Of a stretch of 49,131 bases of DNA, positions 1 through 9,529 are shown in pieces; the stretch's first letter is position 1; every line of letters begins with the position of its first letter. The notes beneath the pieces were generated by a model. The model had not been told where the DNA came from and ran no database searches. It was given only the letters and a program-made list of their open reading frames with translations. Origin of the DNA: Lachnospiraceae bacterium (GTDB lineage: Bacteria; Bacillota; Clostridia; Lachnospirales; Lachnospiraceae). Position numbers and translations under genes: made by a program. The stretch lies in the NCBI GenBank assembly GCA_017552715.1, contig JAFZOW010000093.1:1-49131 (forward strand), written 5' to 3'.

Positions 1-33
1 GGTCAGGGCCAGGGTCAGGGCCAGGGCCAGGGG
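1..33 (+). repeat. GGG-N3 tandem tract encoding (Gly-Gln)n
   Basis: GGG runs occur at 6-8, 12-14, 18-20, 24-26 and 30-33, each separated by three bases, as a 6-base repeat that encodes Gly-Gln. The spacing meets the usual G3-N1-7 rule for a G-quadruplex on the coding strand and would be prone to length change by slippage. The repeat may extend upstream of the window. Confidence 0.8.
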
Positions 34-387
34 CAGGATGAGGGCCAGGGCGGAGACGGCGGAGATGGCGATGGTGATGCCGAAGGCGGAGAAGGCGGTC
101 AGGGAGGCCAGGGACAGAGTAATTCAGGCGGCGGAGAAGGCACTCCTCACGATTACGTAAGCCTCCCCAATGCGGACGGTGATGATGAAGATCTGACCGG
201 AACCCATACGGATCAGGGGAATTCCCAATACGGCCGTTACGATAACGGTATCGGCTGGTCCGGCGAAGCCCGGGACTATGGCAGTGTGATGGGTGAATAT
301 GGTGAGAGAGCATATCAGGGTATAGAAAACGGACGGTATCCCGACGGCATGGAAGATGTGATCCGGGAATACTTCAGTTCGTTTTGA
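1..387 (+). CDS. C-terminal part of a Gly/Gln-rich protein upstream of moxR
   Basis: The reading frame is open from base 1 to the TGA at 385-387, so only the last 128 residues are visible. The first ~50 residues are low complexity: an alternating Gly-Gln run, then Gly/Asp/Glu-rich sequence. The last ~75 residues look folded and end in IREYFSSF. From memory, a tail of the type 'hydrophobic-R-E-Y-F-x-x-hydrophobic' is common in large membrane proteins encoded beside MoxR and DUF58 genes, but I cannot confirm the family from this fragment. The next gene starts 93 bases downstream with no terminator between, so it is probably the upstream member of the moxR operon. Function unknown. Confidence 0.75.
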   Translation, partial: GQGQGQGQGQGQDEGQGGDGGDGDGDAEGGEGGQGGQGQSNSGGGEGTPHDYVSLPNADGDDEDLTGTHTDQGNSQYGRYDNGIGWSGEARDYGSVMGEYGERAYQGIENGRYPDGMEDVIREYFSSF

Positions 388-480
388 TAAAGAAAGAATC
401 CATCCGGATTCCATTGAAGTCGCTCAAAGCCGCGACGGCTCCCCTGATCAGAGATCGGGGGCAGAAAGGAGAACAGCGGA

Positions 481-1437
<957 letters not shown>

Positions 1438-1440
1438 GAT

Positions 1441-2319
1441 ATGCTGGATGCCGCGTATTACGGAAGACTGGGGCGGCTGAAGCTTCTGGTGGATAAAAAG
1501 AGTAATGCCGCGCTCCTTGGAAGCCGTAAGTCTGTCCGCAAGGGCAGCTCGGCAGAGTTTTCAGATTTCCGCGAATATATGCCCGGAGACGATATAAGGA
1601 ATATCGACTGGAACGCATATGCGCGTCTTGACCGGCTCTATATCAAGGAATACATGGAGGAAAAAGAGAGCCGCATCACTTTTTTTGTTGATTTCTCCAG
1701 ATCCATGGAATACGGGGAAAAGAGTAAGGCGGAACTGCTGAAAGAGCTTACGGCGGCCCTTTCCTATATCGCCATGATGAATCTGGACCATGTGATGCTG
1801 GTGGACCTGGCGGACCCCGCAAAGCGGCATATAGGCGGCGGCGGAAAGCTGGGTTACAGGCAGCTGACGGAATGGCTGGAAAGGCAGGAGGCAGGGGAGC
1901 CTGCTGCGGTGAAAAAGACCGTAGCTTCCCTGGGAAAGATGCAGCCCGGGCTTTCCGTGATCCTGTCGGATTTCCTTAGCGAAGAGTATGTGGAAGATCC
2001 TTCAGCCATCGAACAGCTGATACGTTATCTGCAGTTCAATAAACAGAAGGTAGTTATTTTGCAGATCCTGGCGAAGGAAGAGCTGAACATCGATCTTTCC
2101 GGAACCTTTTTCCTGATCGATTCCGAGGATAAGGACCAGCGCCTTCGTGTCACCATGGAAAGCAGCTCCATAAGGAGCTATGAGGAGGAACTTAAGAGAT
2201 TTACAAACGGGCTGCAAAAAAGCGCAAAACGCTGCGGTGCCACCTATCATCTGGTAAGCACTGCCGACAGCTTCGATCGTATCATCTTTCAGCAACTGGA
2301 AGATATCTATGAATTTTAA
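1441..2319 (+). CDS. DUF58 domain protein (vWA-like partner of MoxR)
   Basis: The 292-residue protein carries the DUF58 signature REYMPGDDIRNIDW at residues 44-57. A vWA-like fold follows, with a MIDAS-type D-x-S-x-S at D84, S86 and S88 (VDFSRSM). There is no signal peptide or membrane span, so it is probably cytoplasmic or peripheral. It starts 3 bases after the moxR stop, and its ribosome binding site (GGAGCGGGGG) lies inside the end of moxR, so the two are likely co-translated. DUF58 proteins are known companions of MoxR ATPases; their exact role is mostly undefined. Confidence 0.93.
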   Translation: MLDAAYYGRLGRLKLLVDKKSNAALLGSRKSVRKGSSAEFSDFREYMPGDDIRNIDWNAYARLDRLYIKEYMEEKESRITFFVDFSRSMEYGEKSKAELLKELTAALSYIAMMNLDHVMLVDLADPAKRHIGGGGKLGYRQLTEWLERQEAGEPAAVKKTVASLGKMQPGLSVILSDFLSEEYVEDPSAIEQLIRYLQFNKQKVVILQILAKEELNIDLSGTFFLIDSEDKDQRLRVTMESSSIRSYEEELKRFTNGLQKSAKRCGATYHLVSTADSFDRIIFQQLEDIYEF

Positions 2320-2331
2320 GGCGGGTTAAAA

Positions 2332-5300
2332 ATGTCCTTTACGAGTTTCTGGCCGCTGGTCTTTCTGGCAGGGATCCCGGCCATCATCATCTTATATATC
2401 TTAAAGCCGAGAGGAAAGGATATGGAGATCTCTTCCAATCTCCTCTGGCGAAGGCTGTTCAAAAACCGTCAGTCCAAGACCTTTTTTGAGAAGTTCCGTT
2501 CCGAGATCCTGATGTTCTTACAGATTCTTACGCTGCTTCTCTTTATGCTGGCCCTGATGGCTCCTTTTGTGATGCTTTCCACTAAAAACGGCGGATCCAC
2601 CACCATCATCATTGATGCCACCTTAAGTATGCAGCATCAGATGCCCGGAGGGGGAACACGTCTGGAGGCGGCCCAGAAGGAAGCGGTGGATTACATCAAT
2701 TCCGCCGGCGGCGAGCTGAGCGTGATCTCCACGGCGGATATGGCCAATATACTTATCGCCAATTCCACGGACCGTACCAAGCTTAAAGAACTGGTACGTT
2801 CCATCACATCTTCCGACAGGGAAGGGAATATGCAGGAGGCATACCGCCTGGCTGCCACATTAGAGAGCGACCATGTGGTGATACTTACGGACGGGGACGG
2901 TTCCGCCTCCGCTGCGGAATATGCCGAAAGCCTAAAGGCGGATGTGATCGACGTGGGTGAAGCGGTCTCCGATCTTTCCCTGGATTATATATCCCTTTCC
3001 TCTGACAGCCGGGAGGCGGCTCTGCGTTTTACCAATTATTCCGAAGGTACGGCAGAGTTTGAAGTAACACTTTATAACGCAGACGGTTCCATACTTACGA
3101 TGCAGAGCTGTACTGCCGAAGCCGGGAAGAGCTCTTCCGTGCTCTTTTCCGATGTTGAGCCTACAGGGGCTTATGTACGTGCCGTGATCAGCGCCATACG
3201 CTTTTCCAACGGGGACAGTGACAGCCTGGCGGTGGATGACAGCGCCTGTGCCCTTACCAGACGTGCAGGGGTAGCCAAGGGCATACTGGTAGGTAACGGC
3301 AATACCTTTATCGAACGGGCCTATATGGCTGTATGCGGAGAAAGTCTTACCCGTACCGCTACGGACAGTGCTGTCACTTCCGGCGGTTATAATGTGGTGA
3401 TCTACGATGCGGGTTTTGTTCCCCAGGGAGCAAAGAGCGGCAGGGATACCGGTGACCGGGAGGATGCGGCTGCCAAGATCAATCATCTGCGTTTTGAAAA
3501 CAGCGGAGGTGCCGGGAGCCTGGATCACGTTCTTGTAAACGTAAAGGAATCGCCCATGACCGAAGGGCTCAAGGAATTTACTCTGGGCAGCAACAGTGTA
3601 GTATATTATGATCTGCCCGAATGGGCGGAGAGCTTTATGGAAGCCGACGGAAAATGCGTGGGCTATTACGGTTCCGACGGCATGCATAAGGAAGTGGTGG
3701 TAGGCTTTGATATCCGTGAGACGGATTTCCCCGTTAAAGCCGAATTCCCCGTGTTCATGGCCGGTGCACTTTCCTATCTTTCCGACTTGAACATCCTTGC
3801 AAATGATGTATATGACGCGGGAGAAGCGTTGCTGCTCAATCCTTCCGCCGAGTTTACACCGGATCAGCTCATGGTTACGGATGCATTGCAGCCCGGTGAG
3901 CCTGCTCCTCTGCTTTCCCTGAATACGGATCATGCCGGGATCTACCGGGTAAGCGCCGGGGAGAGAGAGGAGTATTTCTGCATACGTCCTTCGCTGGCAG
4001 GCCGTGACGGAAGGCTTAAGACCGAGGATATAAAGGGTTCGGGAAATTACAAGCAGACCCTGGCCCGAAAGAGCCTGAGCAATGCCCTGCTGGTGGCGGC
4101 CATTCTCATGCTCATACTCGAATGGTTCATTTTTGTGAAGCGTCTGAACTACAAGGGGCGTTTCTATCTGGTATCCCGCAGCATACTCCTTATCCTGTGC
4201 ATACTTGCTTTGCTGGGGATACGTCTCCCCAAGCGCTCCAAGGATACCACTACGGTCTTTCTGGTGGATCTTTCCGTCAGTGATTCCGATAACCTGAAGG
4301 CTTTTGACCGTTATATCGATGATTCCCTTTCCAGGCTTCCTAGACATAATAAATATGCCATCGTAACCTTCGGGCGAGATGCTGCCGTGCAGCAGTTTGT
4401 CACCGATCAGGATATGTACATGGGGCTTTCTGCCAAAACGGATGCGGCAGCAACGGATTTCGAGAACGGTCTGCAGCGTGCCGTTTCCATGCTTCCTGCC
4501 GACAGTGCCGGGCGTATCGTGGTGCTTACCGACGGTAAGGAGACTGCAGGAAACATAGAACGTACAGCTCCTCTTTTCATAGACGGGGATATCAGCCTGG
4601 AAGCCATACTGATCGAAAGCGCTTCCGGCACCGATGCTTACGTGAAGGATGTGGAGATGCCCGAAGTGCTTCATGCGGGAGAGAGTTACTACCTTAAGGT
4701 GTCGGTGGAGAGCAATTACGATACCAAGGCCCAGGTAGTCCTCCGTTCCGGCGGAAAGGAAGTGGCGAGAGAGATCGTCAGTCTCCGTAAAGGAAGCAAC
4801 GAATTTGTCTTTGAAGAGACCGTCAGCAACGAGGACGTGGAAAGCTATGAGGTGAGCATAGAGGCTGAAGGAGATACGGTTGACGAAAACGATAACTACA
4901 GCGCTTATGCCCGGGTGGAAGATGCTCCCCGCATCCTGGTGCTGAAGGGCAAGGGAGACGGCGGAAACGCTTTTGAGGCAGCTCTGGATGCGGCACATGT
5001 GAACGCGGAATTCAAGCGTCCGGAAAAGGCTCCCAGGGAATTGAACGATATGCTGACCTATAAGGCGGTGATCCTGGAAAATGTTTATCTGGAAGAGCTG
5101 CCCGAGGAATTTGTGGCAAATCTTGAGACCTACGTAAAGGATTACGGCGGAGGCTTTGCGGCCTGTGCCGGCGAAGACAGTTTCATGCTGGGGGGATATA
5201 ACGATACGCCCATAGAGACTGTCCTGCCGGTTAATATGGAACTGCGCGGAACCCTGCAGATCCCTTCCACGGCCATCATCATGGTCATCGACCATTCCGG

Positions 5301-6825
5301 TTCCATGACAGATTATGCCGGGAGCGGGCTGACCTATCTGGATGTGGCGGTGGAAGCTGCCAAGCGCGGTGTGGACAACCTGCGGGATGAAGATCAGGTG
5401 GGGGTACTGGCCTTTGATGATTTTTACACCTGGGCACATCAGCTTTCGGATGCTTCGGATAAAGACGGTATCAAGAGAGATATAGAGACCATACGGGACG
5501 GCGGCGGTACCGTGATCATGCCTGCTTTGGAGGAAGCCCGTCAGGCGCTGGCAGGCTGTGACGCGGAAGTGCGGCATATCATACTGCTCACCGATGGTAT
5601 GGGCGAAACCGATGATTTTACCCCCGTTACGGACAAGATCAAACGCAGCGGCATCACCCTTTCCACTGTGGCTGTAGGCATGTTTTCCGATCAGAGGCTT
5701 ATGGAGGATCTGGCAAACGAATGCGGCGGCAGATACTATTACGCCGACGGCAGCACGGATATCCCCAGGATCTTTGCGCAGGAGGTTTATCTGGGGGGAT
5801 CCACCTATATCAAGAACGGGGATTACAAAATATTTCCCAAGGCCCGTTCCGAGATCACCGAAGGGCTTTTTGCTTCGGGCTGGTCCAATGTATTGGGCTA
5901 TGTTGCCGCATCTCCCAAGAACGGCTCACAGCAGCTTCTGGTAAGCGGTCTGGATGATCCCATCCTTACGGTGTGGCAGTACGGCCTGGGTAAGACCGTT
6001 GCCTGGAATACGGATGTGGACGGAGGCTGGACAGCTGCCTATTCGGGAGAAGGGGATTATGCCGAGCTTTGGAAGCGTATCGTGGATTACATCGGCGGGG
6101 CCCCGGGGATTGGAGAAGACTATGTGGATGTGGAGAGCAAGGAAGGAAAGACCTACCTGACTTATCATACCTCCCAGTACGGAGACGATACATCCATCAG
6201 CGGTATCTACTCTTCACCCGAAGGAGAGGGAGGAGAGATACAGTTCAGTTCGGCGGAACCCGGTGTTTATACGGCGGAGCTGGACAGTGTAGAGGCAGGA
6301 CTTTATAACATCAATGTACGACGCAGCGATAACGGCGAAGTGAGCGGCGCGTTTACCACAGCTACCGTGGTACAGTACAGTGATGAATACCGCTTTGATG
6401 TTACGGAGGACCGTTTTACCCGTTTCATCGACCAGTACGGCAGCTGGAGACAGCTGGATGATAATATCTGGCGTAAACTGAACGTGAACAAGAACGGGAG
6501 CATTTCCCTTACACCGCCGCTGATCTGCCTGCTGATCCTTCTGTATCTGATGGATGTGGCCGGCCGGCGTTTCGGCTGGGAACCGCCTCCCGCAAAGGCA
6601 AAGGCAAAGAAAGAAAAGAAGGTACAGGAAGTGGCTCTGCCTCCTACTCCGGAAGAGCTTGCACAGGCGCAGGAAGCGGAAAAACAGAAGGCTGCTTCGG
6701 AAGAGAAGGAGCGCAGGAAGAAGAGACAGGAAAGAATGAAGATGGAGGGGCTGGATGTGCCCGACACCGGAACACTGGATACAGCAGCCCTCCTGAAACG
6801 AAAGAAGGACCGAAATGGCGTTTGA
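2332..6825 (+). CDS. Large BatA-like membrane protein with three vWA-like domains and a GATase-like domain
   Basis: The 1497-residue protein reads as two usual proteins joined. Residues 1-85 match the BatA/aerotolerance-regulator N-terminus, with two membrane spans (about 8-22 and 62-82). A first vWA-like domain follows, with a weakened MIDAS (D95-A-T97-L-S99). Membrane spans at about 585-605 and 611-630 come next, then a second vWA domain with D646-L-S648-V-S650. A class I glutamine amidotransferase-like segment at about 870-970 precedes a third, canonical vWA domain: D987-H-S989-G-S991, T1060 and D1088. A last membrane span lies at about 1394-1412, followed by a Lys/Glu/Ala-rich, probably coiled cytoplasmic tail. 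The gene is third in the moxR operon, 12 bases after the DUF58 gene. In other Firmicutes I recall a ~600- and a ~900-residue protein here, so a fusion is likely. Confidence 0.9.
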   Translation: MSFTSFWPLVFLAGIPAIIILYILKPRGKDMEISSNLLWRRLFKNRQSKTFFEKFRSEILMFLQILTLLLFMLALMAPFVMLSTKNGGSTTIIIDATLSMQHQMPGGGTRLEAAQKEAVDYINSAGGELSVISTADMANILIANSTDRTKLKELVRSITSSDREGNMQEAYRLAATLESDHVVILTDGDGSASAAEYAESLKADVIDVGEAVSDLSLDYISLSSDSREAALRFTNYSEGTAEFEVTLYNADGSILTMQSCTAEAGKSSSVLFSDVEPTGAYVRAVISAIRFSNGDSDSLAVDDSACALTRRAGVAKGILVGNGNTFIERAYMAVCGESLTRTATDSAVTSGGYNVVIYDAGFVPQGAKSGRDTGDREDAAAKINHLRFENSGGAGSLDHVLVNVKESPMTEGLKEFTLGSNSVVYYDLPEWAESFMEADGKCVGYYGSDGMHKEVVVGFDIRETDFPVKAEFPVFMAGALSYLSDLNILANDVYDAGEALLLNPSAEFTPDQLMVTDALQPGEPAPLLSLNTDHAGIYRVSAGEREEYFCIRPSLAGRDGRLKTEDIKGSGNYKQTLARKSLSNALLVAAILMLILEWFIFVKRLNYKGRFYLVSRSILLILCILALLGIRLPKRSKDTTTVFLVDLSVSDSDNLKAFDRYIDDSLSRLPRHNKYAIVTFGRDAAVQQFVTDQDMYMGLSAKTDAAATDFENGLQRAVSMLPADSAGRIVVLTDGKETAGNIERTAPLFIDGDISLEAILIESASGTDAYVKDVEMPEVLHAGESYYLKVSVESNYDTKAQVVLRSGGKEVAREIVSLRKGSNEFVFEETVSNEDVESYEVSIEAEGDTVDENDNYSAYARVEDAPRILVLKGKGDGGNAFEAALDAAHVNAEFKRPEKAPRELNDMLTYKAVILENVYLEELPEEFVANLETYVKDYGGGFAACAGEDSFMLGGYNDTPIETVLPVNMELRGTLQIPSTAIIMVIDHSGSMTDYAGSGLTYLDVAVEAAKRGVDNLRDEDQVGVLAFDDFYTWAHQLSDASDKDGIKRDIETIRDGGGTVIMPALEEARQALAGCDAEVRHIILLTDGMGETDDFTPVTDKIKRSGITLSTVAVGMFSDQRLMEDLANECGGRYYYADGSTDIPRIFAQEVYLGGSTYIKNGDYKIFPKARSEITEGLFASGWSNVLGYVAASPKNGSQQLLVSGLDDPILTVWQYGLGKTVAWNTDVDGGWTAAYSGEGDYAELWKRIVDYIGGAPGIGEDYVDVESKEGKTYLTYHTSQYGDDTSISGIYSSPEGEGGEIQFSSAEPGVYTAELDSVEAGLYNINVRRSDNGEVSGAFTTATVVQYSDEYRFDVTEDRFTRFIDQYGSWRQLDDNIWRKLNVNKNGSISLTPPLICLLILLYLMDVAGRRFGWEPPPAKAKAKKEKKVQEVALPPTPEELAQAQEAEKQKAASEEKERRKKRQERMKMEGLDVPDTGTLDTAALLKRKKDRNGV

Positions 6826-8548
6826 TGGTATCACTCTGGCTGCTGTATGCGCAGAGCTGAATGAAAAGCTTTCCGGAGGGCGTATCGCAAAGATCGCCCA
6901 GCCGGAAAAGGACAGCCTCATACTCACGGTCCGGGCTGCTGCGGGGCAGTATCGCCTTCTGCTATCGGCAGATGCGACGCTGCCCCTGGTTTATTTATGC
7001 GGAGAGAACAAGAAAAGTCCGGCTGTGGCACCGAATTTCTGCATGCTTTTACGTAAGTACCTGGGTTCCGCACGTATCACCGGCATCAGCCAGCCCGGTC
7101 TGGAACGTATACTCAAGATCGGCTTTGAGCATTTTGATGAGCTGGGGGATCTGAAGGAAAAGACCCTGATCATAGAGATCATGGGAAAGCACAGCAATAT
7201 CATACTCCTGGATGAAAAGGACTGCATCGTGGATTCTATCAAGCATGTATCTGCCATGATGAGCTCCAAACGGGAAGTGCTGCCGGGAAGAGACTGGTTT
7301 GTGGCCGGAGGAAACGATAAAAAGGATCCGCTTACGGAGGATGAAGAAAGCTTTCTTATTGCCGACAGCGCTGCCGGGAAGGATCTTTGCGGGGCCCTGA
7401 TCTCGCAGTATTCCGGTATCTCACCCGCTATGGCTTCCGAGCTGATCCGCCTTTCGGGGGCGGAAGAGAGAAAAAGCGCCGCAGAGCTGGATACGGAGGA
7501 GCGGAAAGCCCTGTGGAAAGTCTTTTCGGAGCTTATGGGGCGGGTTAAGGACAGACGTTTCAGCCCCTGTATATATTATGACAAGGGAGAAGTGAAGGAG
7601 TTTTCCGCCATTAATACGGGGATGTATGCCGAAGCGGAGCCTTACGAGAGCATTTCAGCCCTGCTGGAGCAGTTTTATGCGCAGAAAGAAGCCCTGGTAC
7701 GTCAGAGACAGCGTTCTGCCGAGCTGCGGCATGTTGTTACAACGGCGCTGGAACGTAATGTAAAGAAGCTGAAGCTGCAGGAAAAGCAGTTAAAAGATGC
7801 GGAAGACAGGGAGACGCTCCGGCTTTACGGCGAGCTGCTGACTGCCTACGGACACGGGATAGCTCCGGGAACAAAGGAATACAAAGCACTGAACTATTAT
7901 GATAACAGCGAGCTTAGCATACCTCTGGATCCGGAGCTGAGCGCCATGGAAAACGCATCCCGCTATTACGATAAGTATCAGAAGAAGAAACGTACCTTTG
8001 AGGCCCTGAGCGTACAGGTAGAAGCCACCCGGGAGGAGCTGGCGCATCTGGAGAGCGTGCAGCTTTCCCTGGATCTTGCCCGCACGCCCGAGGATCTTTC
8101 CGCGATACGTACAGAGCTTCAGGATTGCGGATATATCAGAAAAAAGAGCGGAACGAAGAAGGAAAAAAGCCGCATTCTTCCACTTCATTATATGACGGAG
8201 GACGGTTTTTCCCTCTATGTGGGACGAAATAACTATCAGAATGAGGAAGTCACCTTCCGCCTGGCCAATGCCGGAGACTGGTGGTTTCATGCGAAGAAAA
8301 TGGCCGGAAGCCATGTGATCGTAAAGGGAGACGGAAGGGAGCTGCCTGATAGGGTTTATGAGCAGGCCGCAGCGCTGGCCGCCTGGTATTCCAGGGCTGC
8401 ACAGCAGGAAAAAGCGGAAGTGGATTATGTTCAGCGGCGGGAGGTGAAAAAACCTGCCGGAGGGGCTCCGGGATACGTGATCTATCATACCAATTATTCC
8501 ATGGCGGTAAAGCCATCCCTGGAGGGGCTTAAGCTTTGTGAGGAATAA
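6815..8548 (+). CDS. rqcH: NFACT family protein, RqcH/Rqc2 homologue
   Basis: This 577-residue protein has the NFACT layout: an N-terminal NFACT-N domain starting MAFDGIT, a helical and coiled-coil middle (about 280-440), and a C-terminal NFACT-R (DUF814) domain with WWFHAKKMAGSHV at residues 489-501. RqcH proteins bind 60S/50S-type subunits with peptidyl-tRNA and direct alanine tailing of stalled chains; older annotations call them fibronectin-binding proteins. The ATG at 6815 lies 11 bases inside the 3' end of the vWA gene in another frame, so translation may be coupled. The overlap with a moxR-type operon is unusual and probably reflects position rather than shared function. Confidence 0.93.
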   Translation: MAFDGITLAAVCAELNEKLSGGRIAKIAQPEKDSLILTVRAAAGQYRLLLSADATLPLVYLCGENKKSPAVAPNFCMLLRKYLGSARITGISQPGLERILKIGFEHFDELGDLKEKTLIIEIMGKHSNIILLDEKDCIVDSIKHVSAMMSSKREVLPGRDWFVAGGNDKKDPLTEDEESFLIADSAAGKDLCGALISQYSGISPAMASELIRLSGAEERKSAAELDTEERKALWKVFSELMGRVKDRRFSPCIYYDKGEVKEFSAINTGMYAEAEPYESISALLEQFYAQKEALVRQRQRSAELRHVVTTALERNVKKLKLQEKQLKDAEDRETLRLYGELLTAYGHGIAPGTKEYKALNYYDNSELSIPLDPELSAMENASRYYDKYQKKKRTFEALSVQVEATREELAHLESVQLSLDLARTPEDLSAIRTELQDCGYIRKKSGTKKEKSRILPLHYMTEDGFSLYVGRNNYQNEEVTFRLANAGDWWFHAKKMAGSHVIVKGDGRELPDRVYEQAAALAAWYSRAAQQEKAEVDYVQRREVKKPAGGAPGYVIYHTNYSMAVKPSLEGLKLCEE

Positions 8549-8599
8549 AAGGCTTATGGGGCTTGGGGCTTATATCAAAGCCGGAACAAGGAGGATGAG

Positions 8600-9175
8600 A
8601 TGCCTGAAGAACTGATAAAACAGGATGCACTTGAAAACATGAAGACGGAACGCCTTGAACGAAAGGAAGTGATCAAAGGCAGCATCCTCACCTATTACAA
8701 AGATACGGTACGTATCCCCAACGGACATATCTGTGAGTGGGACTTTATCGGCCATCAGGGGGCGGCGGCCGTACTGCCCGTGGACAGCAAGGGAAGGCTT
8801 ATCCTGGTACGCCAGTATCGTAATGCTTTTGACCGCTTTATGCTGGAGATACCGGCCGGCGGCCTTGAAAGTGCCGACGAGCCCCGGAAAGAGGCTGCTC
8901 TGCGGGAGCTTAAGGAAGAATGCGGACTGGTGGCGGAAGATGCGGAATTTCTTCTGCGTTATTACCCTACGGTGGCATACAGCGGAGAGAAGATCGAGAT
9001 CTTTCTGGCCCGGGATCTGAAACAGACGGAACGCTCTCTGGACTGCGATGAGTATATCAATGTTGAGGCATGGGAACTGGAGGATCTTCTGAAAATGATC
9101 TATGCCGGAGAGCTGAATGACGGCAAAACCGTTGCCGCTATACTGGCTTACGCATGTAAGAAAGAGCGGTTTTAG
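8600..9175 (+). CDS. Nudix hydrolase, ADP-ribose pyrophosphatase type
   Basis: A 191-residue Nudix hydrolase. The Nudix box G-x5-E-x7-RE-x-x-EE-x-G-x is complete at residues 88-110 (G88, E94, R102, E103, E106, E107, G109). Length and the N-terminal strand-rich part resemble ADP-ribose/ADP-sugar pyrophosphatases, which split ADP-ribose to AMP and ribose 5-phosphate. The ATG at 8600 follows AAGGAGGATGAG. It lies 51 bases after rqcH with no terminator between. Substrate assignment is by overall resemblance only. Confidence 0.9.
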   Translation: MPEELIKQDALENMKTERLERKEVIKGSILTYYKDTVRIPNGHICEWDFIGHQGAAAVLPVDSKGRLILVRQYRNAFDRFMLEIPAGGLESADEPRKEAALRELKEECGLVAEDAEFLLRYYPTVAYSGEKIEIFLARDLKQTERSLDCDEYINVEAWELEDLLKMIYAGELNDGKTVAAILAYACKKERF

Positions 9176-9204
9176 TTTACATAAACGCTTTTTAGTTTAC
9201 ATAA
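9170..9204 (+). repeat. Pair of 15-base direct repeats after the Nudix gene
   Basis: The 15-mer TTTTAGTTTACATAA occurs at 9170-9184 and again at 9190-9204, 20 bases apart (about two helix turns). The first copy overlaps the Nudix stop codon. The spacing would put both copies on the same face of the DNA, as for a tandem binding site, but no binding protein is evident. Confidence 0.7.
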
Positions 9205-9529
9205 GGACCATGATTTACTGACCGATGCGGTCAATGAATAAAAAATATTTTGCCACTTTTCTTCAAGATGTGGTGCCCCTCAAAGAGGCGTTCTCGACAT
9301 TTTGTGTCAAGCCTGAAAATGCACTAAAATCAGGCCAAAATCTCTTGATTTTCCATTTGATTTTCCCGATTCGGCAACGTATAATCACAGACATAGCCGA
9401 TGCAATGGCATGCGCTGAGGTGCGCATAAACAGATTAAGTCTATCGTTTATGTAGCGATCTTATGTTGCATGTATCCATGTTTGCGGCTTTCCGTTTGAG
9501 AACGGGAATACTTGAATAAAGAGGGTAGG
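9176..9529 (+). other. Intergenic region with direct repeats, promoter and xer leader
   Basis: This 354-base gap holds the direct repeats at 9170-9204, an AT-rich stretch, a strong promoter at 9357-9385 and a leader of about 138 bases before xerD. The leader includes a CATAAAC/GTTTATG stem (about 9426-9453). A 76-codon frame at 9225-9455 has no good ribosome binding site and no recognisable protein, so I do not call a gene. Confidence 0.6.
9357..9385 (+). promoter_or_regulatory. Sigma-A type promoter for xerD
   Basis: TTGATT at 9357-9362 and a perfect TATAAT at 9380-9385 are separated by 17 bases. The predicted start near 9392 would give a leader of about 138 bases ahead of the recombinase gene. 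Confidence 0.7.

Noticed and set aside
2932-5577. Long minus-strand frame of 881 codons
   Set aside because: Lies wholly inside the vWA gene, with no start signal and no protein-like content.
9225-9455. 76-codon frame between the Nudix and xerD genes
   Set aside because: No ribosome binding site, no recognisable protein, and it contains the xerD promoter.
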